Source: DASPSM01 sp035949535 (lineage in GTDB: Bacteria > Planctomycetota > Planctomycetia > Planctomycetales > Planctomycetaceae). Taken from it: a stretch of DNA of 64,000 bases. Location: positions 6,560-70,559 of the forward strand of contig DASZIA010000264.1 of the NCBI GenBank assembly GCA_035949535.1, in the 5' to 3' direction. The notes under the pieces were generated by a model. That model was not told the DNA's origin. It was given only the letters and a program-made list of their open reading frames with translations, and did no database searches. Numbering within the stretch: the first letter of the stretch is position 1; every line of letters begins with the position of its first letter. Of the stretch, positions 18,014 to 26,151 are shown one piece after another. The translations under genes and the position numbers were made by a program.

Positions 18014-19090
18014 CTAATGGAGCGGACGCTGCCGATCGTGGGAGATCACCCCTGTGACGTCCCGGGCCAGGCTGCGACTGAATTTCTCGACGCCGTCGGC
18101 ATTGAGATGCTGGTAATCCCAGCAGAACTCGGCATCGTAAAGCAGGATCTCGGGGCGCATGACGGTCAACCCTGGAAACTCTCGCTGCAAATCCTTCAGC
18201 CAGTCGCGGACGGGGGTGTAGTCGGTCTTGACCGTGTCGACGATCGGGACCAGCCGAACGATGAGCGGGAGGCCGCTGTCGTCTGCGAATTGCGCCAGCT
18301 CCTTCAAACCTCGGTCCCACTGTTTGGCGACGGTGACTGTTGGCTTGTTGGGCGCGTCAGTTCCTGTCGGAAAATGTTTTCCACCCAAGGCCCAGTAGCC
18401 GCGAGACTGGCGGATCTTCTGCTCGAGCGTCAGATAAGTGTACTTGCCGCCACCCTCCAGGAATTCAGCACGCGGGTCAAATCGACGCTCTGCGGCAGGG
18501 GCCTCCCACAATGCAAAGCCCACTCCGACGCCGCGTCGCGCGAAGAATTTGAGCGATTCGACGTCCGCGGGTAAGCACAGCGTGCCTCCGCGATTCGGAC
18601 CGTAGCTCCAGCGAAAACGGTGTGGCATGTCGCCTAGAGCTTCCGACACTTCCACGTCCAAGTCGTCCGGCGTCACGGCCAGGACGGCGGCGCGCGGTTT
18701 CGAGTGATGTTGCAGGTAAATCTGCAGAATGAGCCGAAATCCGTCGATGCCCAACACTCCCATGCTGCCGAGGTTGTACGCCTTCAGTCCCGACGCCTGT
18801 TCGAAAACCGCGGGGTCAATGCTGCAACGGCAGGTGCTGTCACCGAGAAAAACGACGTCGTTATATTCCGTCGACTTGAGCGCGTACTCGGCCGGATAGA
18901 TCAGCATCGCCTCGTCGCGCGTCGGCGCGCGGAACGGATCCAAGAATGGCGGATCGGCTCTGTAGTTTTCGCCCAGCAGTGATGTCAGGCCAGCCAACGT
19001 AGCGAGCGTCAGCAAGGCCACTGCGAGAGTGGCCGCAGTCGGTGCCAGCCGCGGCGACGCCAGCAGAGACATTCGCGATCGGAGTGCCAT
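18014..19090 (-). CDS. SGNH/GDSL-type membrane-anchored protein, MBOAT partner
   Basis: Encodes 358 aa. An N-terminal hydrophobic anchor (ATLAVALLTLATLAGLTSLL) precedes an SGNH-like fold: block I VVFLGDSTCRCSIDP with the GDS nucleophile elbow, a central PDDLDVEVSE region, and the C-terminal D-x-x-H pair in WDYQHLNADGVEKF. Such proteins sit next to MBOAT acyltransferases in polysaccharide O-acylation operons (AlgJ/AlgX, DltD-like arrangements) and act on the outer face of the membrane. The ATG giving MALRSRMSLLASPRL is chosen because it lies just after the MBOAT stop codon (71 bp); the frame is open much further upstream inside the MBOAT gene, which is spurious. The MSLLAS ATG at 19072 is an alternative start. 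Last gene of a four-gene minus-strand operon. Confidence 0.82.
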   Translation of the reverse strand: MALRSRMSLLASPRLAPTAATLAVALLTLATLAGLTSLLGENYRADPPFLDPFRAPTRDEAMLIYPAEYALKSTEYNDVVFLGDSTCRCSIDPAVFEQASGLKAYNLGSMGVLGIDGFRLILQIYLQHHSKPRAAVLAVTPDDLDVEVSEALGDMPHRFRWSYGPNRGGTLCLPADVESLKFFARRGVGVGFALWEAPAAERRFDPRAEFLEGGGKYTYLTLEQKIRQSRGYWALGGKHFPTGTDAPNKPTVTVAKQWDRGLKELAQFADDSGLPLIVRLVPIVDTVKTDYTPVRDWLKDLQREFPGLTVMRPEILLYDAEFCWDYQHLNADGVEKFSRSLARDVTGVISHDRQRPLH

Positions 19091-19161
19091 TGGCAGAGGC
19101 CAAAATGATCCAAGCCGGTCCTGGGGACGCTGACAGATGGCTAAGTGCCATCTCGGGCCGC

Positions 19162-20637
19162 TCAAAACGCCATGTACAGCACCGGTGGCGGTTCCTGTTG
19201 AAACGCCCAGTCGACAAAAAACATGCCGGCGACGAACATGCATTGCACGCAAAGGATGGCCGAGAGCCACCCGTTTCGCTCGCCGATTCGTCGCGCCATC
19301 AGCTCGAGGACCGAGCCGGCCGCGTCGGATTTCCATAAGGCGGCCAGGAGCGCCGCGGCAACGACGATTGCGATACCCGGACCTTGCCACGAATAACCCG
19401 AAATCGCGGCCGGCAAGTGCAAGAGTTCGCTACCCGCCGCTCCGAGAATCGCCAGGGCTCGATCGACATCGTTGGCGAAGAAGAGCTGGCTAAGGCAGAC
19501 GTAATGCAGCGTGACCACGATGGCGGCAAGCCGCACGGTGGGACTTTTGAGATACGCATGCAGTCGCTGGCGCCCCAGGGTCGCTCGAAGCACGTCTCCA
19601 TAAGCGCGCGTCACCGCGGCTCCCAGACCGTTGAGCACGCCGAACACGACGAATCCGTCCGTCGTCCCATGCCACACTCCCGCCACGAGGAGCGCGAGAA
19701 ACAAAAGCGCGTAGCTCCAATACCGGGCCCCGCCTGGAAACCTGGTCGCGGCAACCTTGTAGCTCGCCATAAAAACGTAGTCGCGGATCCAGTGGGTCAA
19801 GCTGATGTGCCAGCGGTCCCAATAATCCAAAACATTTCGGGCGAGCCAGGGGCGGTTGAAGTTTTCCGGCAGCTGGAAACCGAGCAAGCCGCCCGCCCCG
19901 AGCATGATGTCGGTATAGCCGGAGAAATTGAAATAGAGATACACGGGGTAAGCGTAAAAGCAGAGCAACGCTTCCGAGAGAGTGGGAACCGCGTGCATCC
20001 TGTTGGCCGAGTTGAAGACTGATTCCGCGTAGGTGCCCAGCACGCCGACCTTGATCATGCCGGTCAGAATTCGGATCCAGAGCAGCAAGCTATCGCGAGT
20101 ATCGCTCGGCTGCAGATCCATTTCCTCCCAATATCGCAGGAAATCGTTGTAGCGTTGGATGGGCCCCGCCGTGATCGTGAAGAACGACAATTGGTAATTC
20201 AAATAGGTCCACAGATTGAAGGGAGCCAATTGTCCCTGCCACTGGTCAATCAGCATGTGGATGAATTTGAAGGTCATGTACGACAGTCCGACCAGCTCGA
20301 CCGGGTGAAGCCGCATCTCCCAAGACAGGGGAAACGGAATGAAGCTGGCGAGCACGCTGTACCTCTTGAGGTACAGGTAGAGCACAAGCACCAGCGCCAC
20401 AGCCGCCACGACGACGGCCCCGCGCCCGATTGCCCGGACCGCCACCAGGGCCAGATAGGTCACGGCCAGCATGACCGCAAACCATTCCCAGCTGCGCAAG
20501 TCGGGGACCAACGGAACGAGGAACAGAGCGCTCGTGCACGCCAGGATCAACTGCCGCAGCCGTTTGCCGGGCGCGAGGTGAAACACGATCACCGCCGCGC
20601 CGCAGAAAAACAGAAATCCGAGAGAGCAGACCGACAT
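19162..20637 (-). CDS. MBOAT-family membrane O-acyltransferase
   Basis: Encodes 491 aa with about ten membrane helices. Family motifs are YLNYQLSFFTITAGPIQRY, FNFSGYTDIMLGAGGLLGF, PENFNRPWLARNVLDYWDRW followed by HISLTHWIRDYVF, and the catalytic-His segment LVAGVWHGTTDGF. These match the AlgI/DltB branch that moves an acyl group across the membrane onto a polymer. In AlgI-type systems the donor is not an ACP carried by the same operon, but DltB takes its acyl group from the carrier protein DltC. Here the carrier gene lies 9 bp upstream, so an ACP-bound donor is the simplest reading. Start ATG is followed directly by the first hydrophobic helix (SLGFLFFCGAAVIVFHL). Confidence 0.9.
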   Translation of the reverse strand: MSVCSLGFLFFCGAAVIVFHLAPGKRLRQLILACTSALFLVPLVPDLRSWEWFAVMLAVTYLALVAVRAIGRGAVVVAAVALVLVLYLYLKRYSVLASFIPFPLSWEMRLHPVELVGLSYMTFKFIHMLIDQWQGQLAPFNLWTYLNYQLSFFTITAGPIQRYNDFLRYWEEMDLQPSDTRDSLLLWIRILTGMIKVGVLGTYAESVFNSANRMHAVPTLSEALLCFYAYPVYLYFNFSGYTDIMLGAGGLLGFQLPENFNRPWLARNVLDYWDRWHISLTHWIRDYVFMASYKVAATRFPGGARYWSYALLFLALLVAGVWHGTTDGFVVFGVLNGLGAAVTRAYGDVLRATLGRQRLHAYLKSPTVRLAAIVVTLHYVCLSQLFFANDVDRALAILGAAGSELLHLPAAISGYSWQGPGIAIVVAAALLAALWKSDAAGSVLELMARRIGERNGWLSAILCVQCMFVAGMFFVDWAFQQEPPPVLYMAF

Positions 20638-20646
20638 CGCGAATTC

Positions 20647-20910
20647 TCAACCCGCCTGGAGTTTGTGTTCGATCAGCCGGACGAAAGAGCCGATATTCTG
20701 GTCCGGCTCTTTCAGCCGGGACATTTCGGCCGTCGCGAACTTGATCCCCAGGGCGCGCTCGACGGCAATCAAGAGGTCGATGTGCGTCACGGAGTCCCAG
20801 CCCTCGACGTCGGCGGCCGTCATGTCGTCCCTCAGGACGATGGTCGGATCGTCGAAGACCTGGCGAAAGATTTCCTGAAGCTCGGCACGGACGTCACGCA
20901 AGGGAGGCAT
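20647..20910 (-). CDS. Acyl carrier protein
   Basis: Encodes 87 aa, the usual ACP size. The phosphopantetheine attachment Ser is in VEGWDSVTHIDLL (Ser40), with the typical preceding and following helices (LQEIFRQVFDDPTI; LLIAVERALGIKFATAEM). It overlaps the FkbH gene end by 17 bp and is followed by MBOAT after 9 bp, so the three are translated from one message. FkbH proteins of other organisms load a glyceryl unit from 1,3-bisphosphoglycerate onto a dedicated ACP; this ACP is the obvious acceptor. Confidence 0.92.
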   Translation of the reverse strand: MPPLRDVRAELQEIFRQVFDDPTIVLRDDMTAADVEGWDSVTHIDLLIAVERALGIKFATAEMSRLKEPDQNIGSFVRLIEHKLQAG

Positions 20911-22861
20911 CCCTCTGGATAAAGTGCGGTAGCGGGGTGGCAGCAGCGTCGGCCGACAGCTCCCAGAAGGTGGCAGCGCCGTCCGAGCCGGCCGGTGAAA
21001 AGCCGAGCTTCGCAAAGTGGTCGACGACCAGCGAGTTCTTGGCAGTCGGGAGATACGTCCCCAGGAGCCGCACGCAGCCCTCCGCACGGCACAGGTCGAC
21101 CAGCTCGTTCCGCGCGAACTGCTCGACGCCCCGCTGCAGCACGCGGCAGCTCATGAGCCACGTATCGATGGCCAAGGCGTCACCCTGCTTGCGTAAGACG
21201 ATCACGCTGATGAGTCCGTTATCCCCGAGTTCGTCCCGCAGGCTGAAGGTCAGCGTGCGCCACTCGAGGCTCTCGATCAGGCCGCGCACCTCCGCCAGCG
21301 TATATCGCCGCGTCGTTAAGTTGAACTGGTTTGACTTGTTAATGAGCTGGGTCGAGCGTTCGATGTTCAAATCGTTGATCGGTTCGACTTTCATTTTCAT
21401 CCGTAGCGACGCCAGAAACGCTTCCAAATCGGGCGCAACGGCCGCCAGCTCCTTGCGGCGCGAGTTGTCGAAGTAGTAACGCGCGCGGGCTGAGTCCTCG
21501 CGCGTAAAAGTCGTCGTTTCGAAATAACGGTGACGAGCGAGTGCGGCGATGTAACCGGACGGATCCTCCGGCAGGTCGGGAACGGCGACTTGCGGCACAA
21601 AACGCCGCACCAGCGCGCGCTCGGCCGGGTTGTCGTCGACGAAGACGATCGAATCGAGCCCGAGCTCCAATCGATCGGCGACTGCGCGCAAGTTGTCCGC
21701 TTTGTTGTTCCAGTTCGCGACAAATGCCGAGATGTCGGACATCCGCAGGACCATGTCGGCGCGTCTCTCGAACGGCTCCCTCGCTTTTTCCGGGTCGTTC
21801 TTGGAACAGACCGCGAGCACGATTCCGCGCTGCGACAGCTCCTTCGCGTAACGCTGGAACGCCAGAAACGCCTCTCCTTCTCCCGAGCCCTGACCGAATT
21901 TGATTCCGCCCGGGCCGACGTCGCCCACGACTCCGCCCCACAACGTGTTATCCAGATCGAGTGCGAGTACCTTTTTACTCCGACCCGAGATCGAACGCAG
22001 CAAAGAGACAACGCTATGGGCGTAACCGGGCAGGCACTCTGCACCGCACGGCATCTTGAACTCGTGGTAAAACCGCGGATCGAACCAGCTCACCGCGCCG
22101 GCCTCGGCGGCCAGACTCTGCAAGTCGTGCAGCACGACGTAACCGGGAGCGGCGGCCAACATGCTGTTGAGTCGAGTGAGATAATTTTCGCTGGCTGCCG
22201 GATGCCGCAGCGTGTAGTGTCCGAAAACGCGGTCGGGAGGCGGATCGAAATTGTTTTGGATCAGCGTCGCGTTCCAGCGAGACTTGGCCGTCTCCCAGAG
22301 CTGCATCCAGTCGGCCAGTTCTGTTTCCGCAAACTGTTCGACGGCGGCCGCGTCGGCATCCGGCGGGGGAAGCCGAGTCACGTCGCGGGCTCCGGTTGCC
22401 AGGAACACGATTTCCGGCGCGAAACGATCCAGACCGGAACCGGGTGTTAGGATCTCGTGCCGAAAGAGACCGTACTCTGCCTCATAGATCTCGGCGACGA
22501 TCCCTTCGCCTGCGAGGAACAGTTCGAGCAATTGGCGAAGCTGGATCGTCGTCGGCCCGCCCAAAATTGCCAACCGCAAGACTCGTCCTGAAGCCGAGTC
22601 GGGAGACTCGCCGGGCAAGAAGCGGCGCAGCTTCATCAAGGACGAGTAGTCCAAGAGGGGGCTCACCGCCCGCGCGGCCCAGGTCCCTGCGGCATGAGAC
22701 CCCTCGCGTAGCGAGACGTCTTTAAGGCCCCCGATGAACTCCGCAAAGCGTGGCCTGCGGGCCGGCGCATCCAGCTGCAAGTACGATTGGAGGAGTTCCT
22801 GATCGTACTGGGGCGCGGTCAATGGGACGCTCTGCATAAGCCGATTGGCGCGCCTATTCAT
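20894..22861 (-). CDS. FkbH-like HAD-IIIC phosphatase with C-terminal GNAT-like domain
   Basis: Encodes 655 aa. An N-terminal SGNH-like region (about 95-290) is followed by the HAD core with the nucleophile motif LALDLDNTLWGG (Asp302/Asp304), motif II in VLAVCSKNDPEKA and a DD motif in IVFVDDNPAERALV, then a GNAT-like domain (about 520-640; LRDELGDNGLISVIVL, DTWLMSCRVLQRGVE). FkbH enzymes dephosphorylate and transfer the glyceryl group of 1,3-bisphosphoglycerate to an ACP in polyketide and related pathways. The length and domain order are typical. The first ATG is used; MQSVPL nine codons later is possible. First gene of the operon. Confidence 0.88.
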   Translation of the reverse strand: MNRRANRLMQSVPLTAPQYDQELLQSYLQLDAPARRPRFAEFIGGLKDVSLREGSHAAGTWAARAVSPLLDYSSLMKLRRFLPGESPDSASGRVLRLAILGGPTTIQLRQLLELFLAGEGIVAEIYEAEYGLFRHEILTPGSGLDRFAPEIVFLATGARDVTRLPPPDADAAAVEQFAETELADWMQLWETAKSRWNATLIQNNFDPPPDRVFGHYTLRHPAASENYLTRLNSMLAAAPGYVVLHDLQSLAAEAGAVSWFDPRFYHEFKMPCGAECLPGYAHSVVSLLRSISGRSKKVLALDLDNTLWGGVVGDVGPGGIKFGQGSGEGEAFLAFQRYAKELSQRGIVLAVCSKNDPEKAREPFERRADMVLRMSDISAFVANWNNKADNLRAVADRLELGLDSIVFVDDNPAERALVRRFVPQVAVPDLPEDPSGYIAALARHRYFETTTFTREDSARARYYFDNSRRKELAAVAPDLEAFLASLRMKMKVEPINDLNIERSTQLINKSNQFNLTTRRYTLAEVRGLIESLEWRTLTFSLRDELGDNGLISVIVLRKQGDALAIDTWLMSCRVLQRGVEQFARNELVDLCRAEGCVRLLGTYLPTAKNSLVVDHFAKLGFSPAGSDGAATFWELSADAAATPLPHFIQRDASLA

Positions 22862-23035
22862 CGATGGCAGCGAGGCTCGACGAAAGGCGGGTTTCTTGCC
22901 TCAATTTGACGTTAGTTTCGATCCTAAGCCGGGTAACTTGGGAGGTCAATCCGCGACGACGAGCCTCGATTCGGCTGCGGCATTCGCGCGATTGCCGGGA
23001 TCGGCTAGATTTCGGCCACTCGGACGGAGGCGGCC

Positions 23036-24163
23036 GTGCTCGCGTCATCATATGTTCGTCGGATTCCCTGGTTTATCTTGCTCTGCGCCTGTGCGCTTTG
23101 TGTGATGGGGCTGGCGGCGATCGCTCGCGGGGACGAGCTGGACGGAGGCGGGCAACTCTGGGGACGGCAGCTCGAATGGATTTTGCTGGCGGCCTGCGCC
23201 CTGTTTGCTGCGACGGTGCCCCACTATCGGTTTCTACGGCACGTTTGCTACCCGGTCTTCTTCGGTTGTCTGCTGCTGTTGGCCGCCGTCTTTCTCACAC
23301 CGTCCCGTAACGGAGCTCAGCGTTGGATTCCCCTGGGCCCGATCGCGTTCCAACCGTCGGAGCTGACCAAGCTGGCATTCATCGTGGCCCTGGCCGCTTA
23401 CCTCGTTCATCAGCGAAGTTACCGCGAGATGAAAGGGCTCCTCGTCCCGTTCGTGATTGCCCTGGTTCCCATGGGGTTGATCCTTCGTGAACCCGACTTG
23501 GGCACTTCGCTGATCTTCCTGCCCGTGCTATTCGCGACGCTGTTTGCCGCTGGGGCCCATGTGAGGCATCTGGTGTTCGTCGTGCTCTTGGCGATCCCGA
23601 TCTTGCCATTGATGTGGGTGGGAATGAGCGCCGAGCAGAAGTCTCGCATCGTGACGCTGTTCGTTCAGCACGACGGCGGGCCCGCTCCAACAGGCGACGG
23701 ATACCATCTGCATCAATCGAAGCAAGTGCTGGCCCTGGGAGGAGTGCGCGGAAGCCAATTCAGCGGACCGATGATCGACGACCCACAGGCCTACCACCTG
23801 CCTGCGTCGCGGACCGATTTTGTTTACTGCCTGGTGGGAGAGCGGTTCGGAGTGATTGGCGGCATCGCCACCTTATTGATCTACCTGGCGCTCTTTGCGG
23901 CCGGCCTCAGAATCGCGGCCCGGACGCGCGAGCCCTTCGGACGCTTGCTCGCCGTTGGAGTCGTGACGCTGATCGCGGCGCAGACCGTGATCAACACCGG
24001 GATGACGGTGGGCCTGATGCCGGTCACGGGAATCACGCTTCCTTTGATCAGTCATGGCGGCTCGAGCCTCGTTACAACGGCGGGCGCCCTGGGGCTCTTG
24101 CTCAACGTGGGACTGCGCCCCGGCTACGAAGTCGCCGGCGAGCCGTTCCAATTCGCCGATTGA
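23036..24163 (+). CDS. rodA: RodA/FtsW/SpoVE-family peptidoglycan glycosyltransferase (SEDS)
   Basis: Encodes 375 aa with about ten membrane helices. SEDS hallmarks are NGAQRWIPLGPIAFQPSELTK split over the second loop, LREPDLGTSLIFLPV, the SRTDFVYCLVGERFGVIGG motif before helix 8, and the C-terminal GMTVGLMPVTGITLPLISHG. RodA polymerises lipid II during elongation. RodA rather than FtsW is chosen because of the VTGITLPLISHGGSS version and overall length. The GTG start has an excellent GGAGG site 5 nt upstream. The gene converges on the mnmE-like gene with a 40-bp overlap of the 3' ends. Confidence 0.88.
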   Translation: MLASSYVRRIPWFILLCACALCVMGLAAIARGDELDGGGQLWGRQLEWILLAACALFAATVPHYRFLRHVCYPVFFGCLLLLAAVFLTPSRNGAQRWIPLGPIAFQPSELTKLAFIVALAAYLVHQRSYREMKGLLVPFVIALVPMGLILREPDLGTSLIFLPVLFATLFAAGAHVRHLVFVVLLAIPILPLMWVGMSAEQKSRIVTLFVQHDGGPAPTGDGYHLHQSKQVLALGGVRGSQFSGPMIDDPQAYHLPASRTDFVYCLVGERFGVIGGIATLLIYLALFAAGLRIAARTREPFGRLLAVGVVTLIAAQTVINTGMTVGLMPVTGITLPLISHGGSSLVTTAGALGLLLNVGLRPGYEVAGEPFQFAD

Positions 24164-25338
24164 GGCGCGGCGTTCGGCGAACGATTCTCACCGGTGAGTA
24201 AATCATTCAAGGCTTGTAACAGACCGTCCGCGTCAGACCGATTCGCGGCATCCAAGCCGCGACGGAGGAGAGCGACTTGCCGCTTCGTGATGGGAACGAG
24301 AACGTCGTGGGGAGGAACTCGCGGAACGAGTCTCCGAGAGATGGCTGCCACTAAGGTCTCGAGGCCTTGGCCGGTTTTCGATGAGACGCGAAGCCAATCA
24401 GCGGATTCATCCGTCCCCCATCGATCCGTCCCCTCATACGGCGCGAGATCGCACTTATGAGCGACTACGAGCGCGCGCGGATGTTCGGCGATGATCAGTC
24501 GGTCAGACTGCAACGCCGGCTGGCTGATGTCGACGAGCACAATTGCCAGGTCAGCCGCACCAAGCGTCGCGCGGGCCCGCTCGACGCCAGCCGACTCAAT
24601 CGGATCCGCGCTCTCGCGGAGTCCCGCGGTATCCGACAGCTCAATCGGCCAGCCGTCGATGGCCGTCGGAGCGCTGACGACGTCGCGTGTGGTTCCGGGT
24701 TGATCGAAGACCACTGAGCGCGTGTAGCCGAGGATCGCATTGATCAGGCTCGACTTGCCAACGTTGGGTCGACCGGCCAGCACGACGCCCCACGGCTGAG
24801 TCAAATGCAAACCGAATTCGGCCCACGTCAGCCACTTCCGAATTTGGGTAGCGGCGGCCGAAAGGTTCCCCGGCACAGACGAAACGAGAGCGCTGAGCGA
24901 TGACTCGAAAAGGCCGTTCGCCTGCTCCCAGAGAATCGCCGCGGTTTGCAGCGTGGTCGCGCGGCACAGTTCGCCTAGGATTTCGGCACGAAGGGGTGAT
25001 TCGGTGGCGCGAAGCGACTCCGGCCAGCCGACAACCCGGCAGCCAGCGATTTCGAGATCTCGCAGGATTCGCCCAGCCGCGGCCTGGCCGCCGTGACAGT
25101 GAATCTCCAGCGAATGGCGATCGACGGCACAGACAACAACATCCTCCTCAATCTCCGCGCCCCAGCGGCCGAAGACAATCTGACCGACGGGCTGAGTGCT
25201 CAGCGCTCGGCGGTTCGCGGCTCGGAAGGGGAGCGAATCCAACGGCTGCCACGCGGCCCATTCAACCGACACGCGAATGGTGGCAATCGCTCCCCGTCCG
25301 GGCGGAGTCCACAAAGCGGCCAAGGGTGGGCCGTTCAC
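24124..25338 (-). CDS. MnmE/TrmE-like GTPase lacking the C-terminal Cys motif
   Basis: Encodes 404 aa. The N-terminal domain has the MnmE signatures PLAALWTPPGRGAIATIRVS and IHCHGG; the helical domain is followed by the G domain with G1 GRPNVGKSS (about 189-197), G2 around PGTTRDVV, G3 DTAGL and G4 HKCD. MnmE together with MnmG modifies the wobble uridine of certain tRNAs. The canonical C-terminal tail ending in C-[IL]-G-K is missing: the protein ends about where that tail would begin, in a polar unrelated sequence. The GTG start overlaps the coaX stop as GTGA, a typical coupling, and is preferred to the longer TTG start inside coaX. The family is clear; full tRNA-modifying activity is doubtful. 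Confidence 0.82.
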   Translation of the reverse strand: MNGPPLAALWTPPGRGAIATIRVSVEWAAWQPLDSLPFRAANRRALSTQPVGQIVFGRWGAEIEEDVVVCAVDRHSLEIHCHGGQAAAGRILRDLEIAGCRVVGWPESLRATESPLRAEILGELCRATTLQTAAILWEQANGLFESSLSALVSSVPGNLSAAATQIRKWLTWAEFGLHLTQPWGVVLAGRPNVGKSSLINAILGYTRSVVFDQPGTTRDVVSAPTAIDGWPIELSDTAGLRESADPIESAGVERARATLGAADLAIVLVDISQPALQSDRLIIAEHPRALVVAHKCDLAPYEGTDRWGTDESADWLRVSSKTGQGLETLVAAISRRLVPRVPPHDVLVPITKRQVALLRRGLDAANRSDADGLLQALNDLLTGENRSPNAAPQSANWNGSPATS

Positions 25339-26138
25339 GGATTTTGTTCCGCTTGTTCCGCGGCCACGACCGCGAGCCCCTGCAGCGACAGCTGGGGCTT
25401 CCAAATTGCGCCGGGCAAGTGAGGCGCAAGCAGCGAGGCGCCTCCGCCAGTCAGCAACAAGAACGGCTCAGTCGTCCAGCGCCGGCTCAGCCGCTCGGCA
25501 AGCTCTTTGATCGCACCGACCTGTCCCCAGAGCAGCCCGCTACGCAGGGCCTCTCGCGTTCCGCGCCCGAGCGGCTCGTGGGATTCCTCAACCAACTCGT
25601 CGACGGTGACGTAGGGAAGCAGCGCCGTGTACTGGTGCAGAGCCCGCGCACAGAGCTCGAAACCGGGCAGAATGGCGCCGCCCTCGAACGCCCCCTCCGC
25701 AGAGATCGCGTCGACGCACGTGGCCGTCCCCGTGTCGATGACCAGGGCCGGCCGATGCTGCGGGCGGATCACATTGCACGCGACCGCTTTCAGAATCCGG
25801 TCCATGCCCGCGTTCCTGGGGGCGGGGGGCCGAATTGCGGGCGGAATGCGCGACAGGTCGTTGACGACGGTGGGCGGCGGCCAGTCGGTCGGCCACCCTT
25901 CAATTAACCCGGCAATGCCGTTCGGATGGCTTCCGGAGATAAAACCGTGAACGATGGTGCCACTGCCAATTGAGAACGGTTTCCTCAAGGTTTCCCAGGC
26001 AATCGGCTCTCCATGCGGGACAGCAAGATGGCTCGAACACTCGGGCAAAACATCGGTGGTTCGGTCCGTCCCGGGCCGAAACAACCCGAACTTGGTCCGG
26101 CTGTTTCCGACGTCCACGCACAATACGGGATCGGCCAC
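25335..26138 (-). CDS. coaX: Type III pantothenate kinase
   Basis: Encodes 267 aa, the usual length. It has the ASKHA phosphate-binding start LCVDVGNSRTKFGLF, the NAGMDRI motif (the GxDR region) and VIDTGTATCVDAIS followed by FEGGAILPG, all typical of CoaX. The enzyme phosphorylates pantothenate in the first step of coenzyme A synthesis and does not use the type I P-loop. GTG start with a GGGGAA site upstream. It lies 13 bp after pntAA and overlaps the mnmE-like gene by 4 bp, indicating one transcript. Confidence 0.93.
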   Translation of the reverse strand: MADPVLCVDVGNSRTKFGLFRPGTDRTTDVLPECSSHLAVPHGEPIAWETLRKPFSIGSGTIVHGFISGSHPNGIAGLIEGWPTDWPPPTVVNDLSRIPPAIRPPAPRNAGMDRILKAVACNVIRPQHRPALVIDTGTATCVDAISAEGAFEGGAILPGFELCARALHQYTALLPYVTVDELVEESHEPLGRGTREALRSGLLWGQVGAIKELAERLSRRWTTEPFLLLTGGGASLLAPHLPGAIWKPQLSLQGLAVVAAEQAEQNP

Positions 26139-26151
26139 GGGATTCCCCGGT

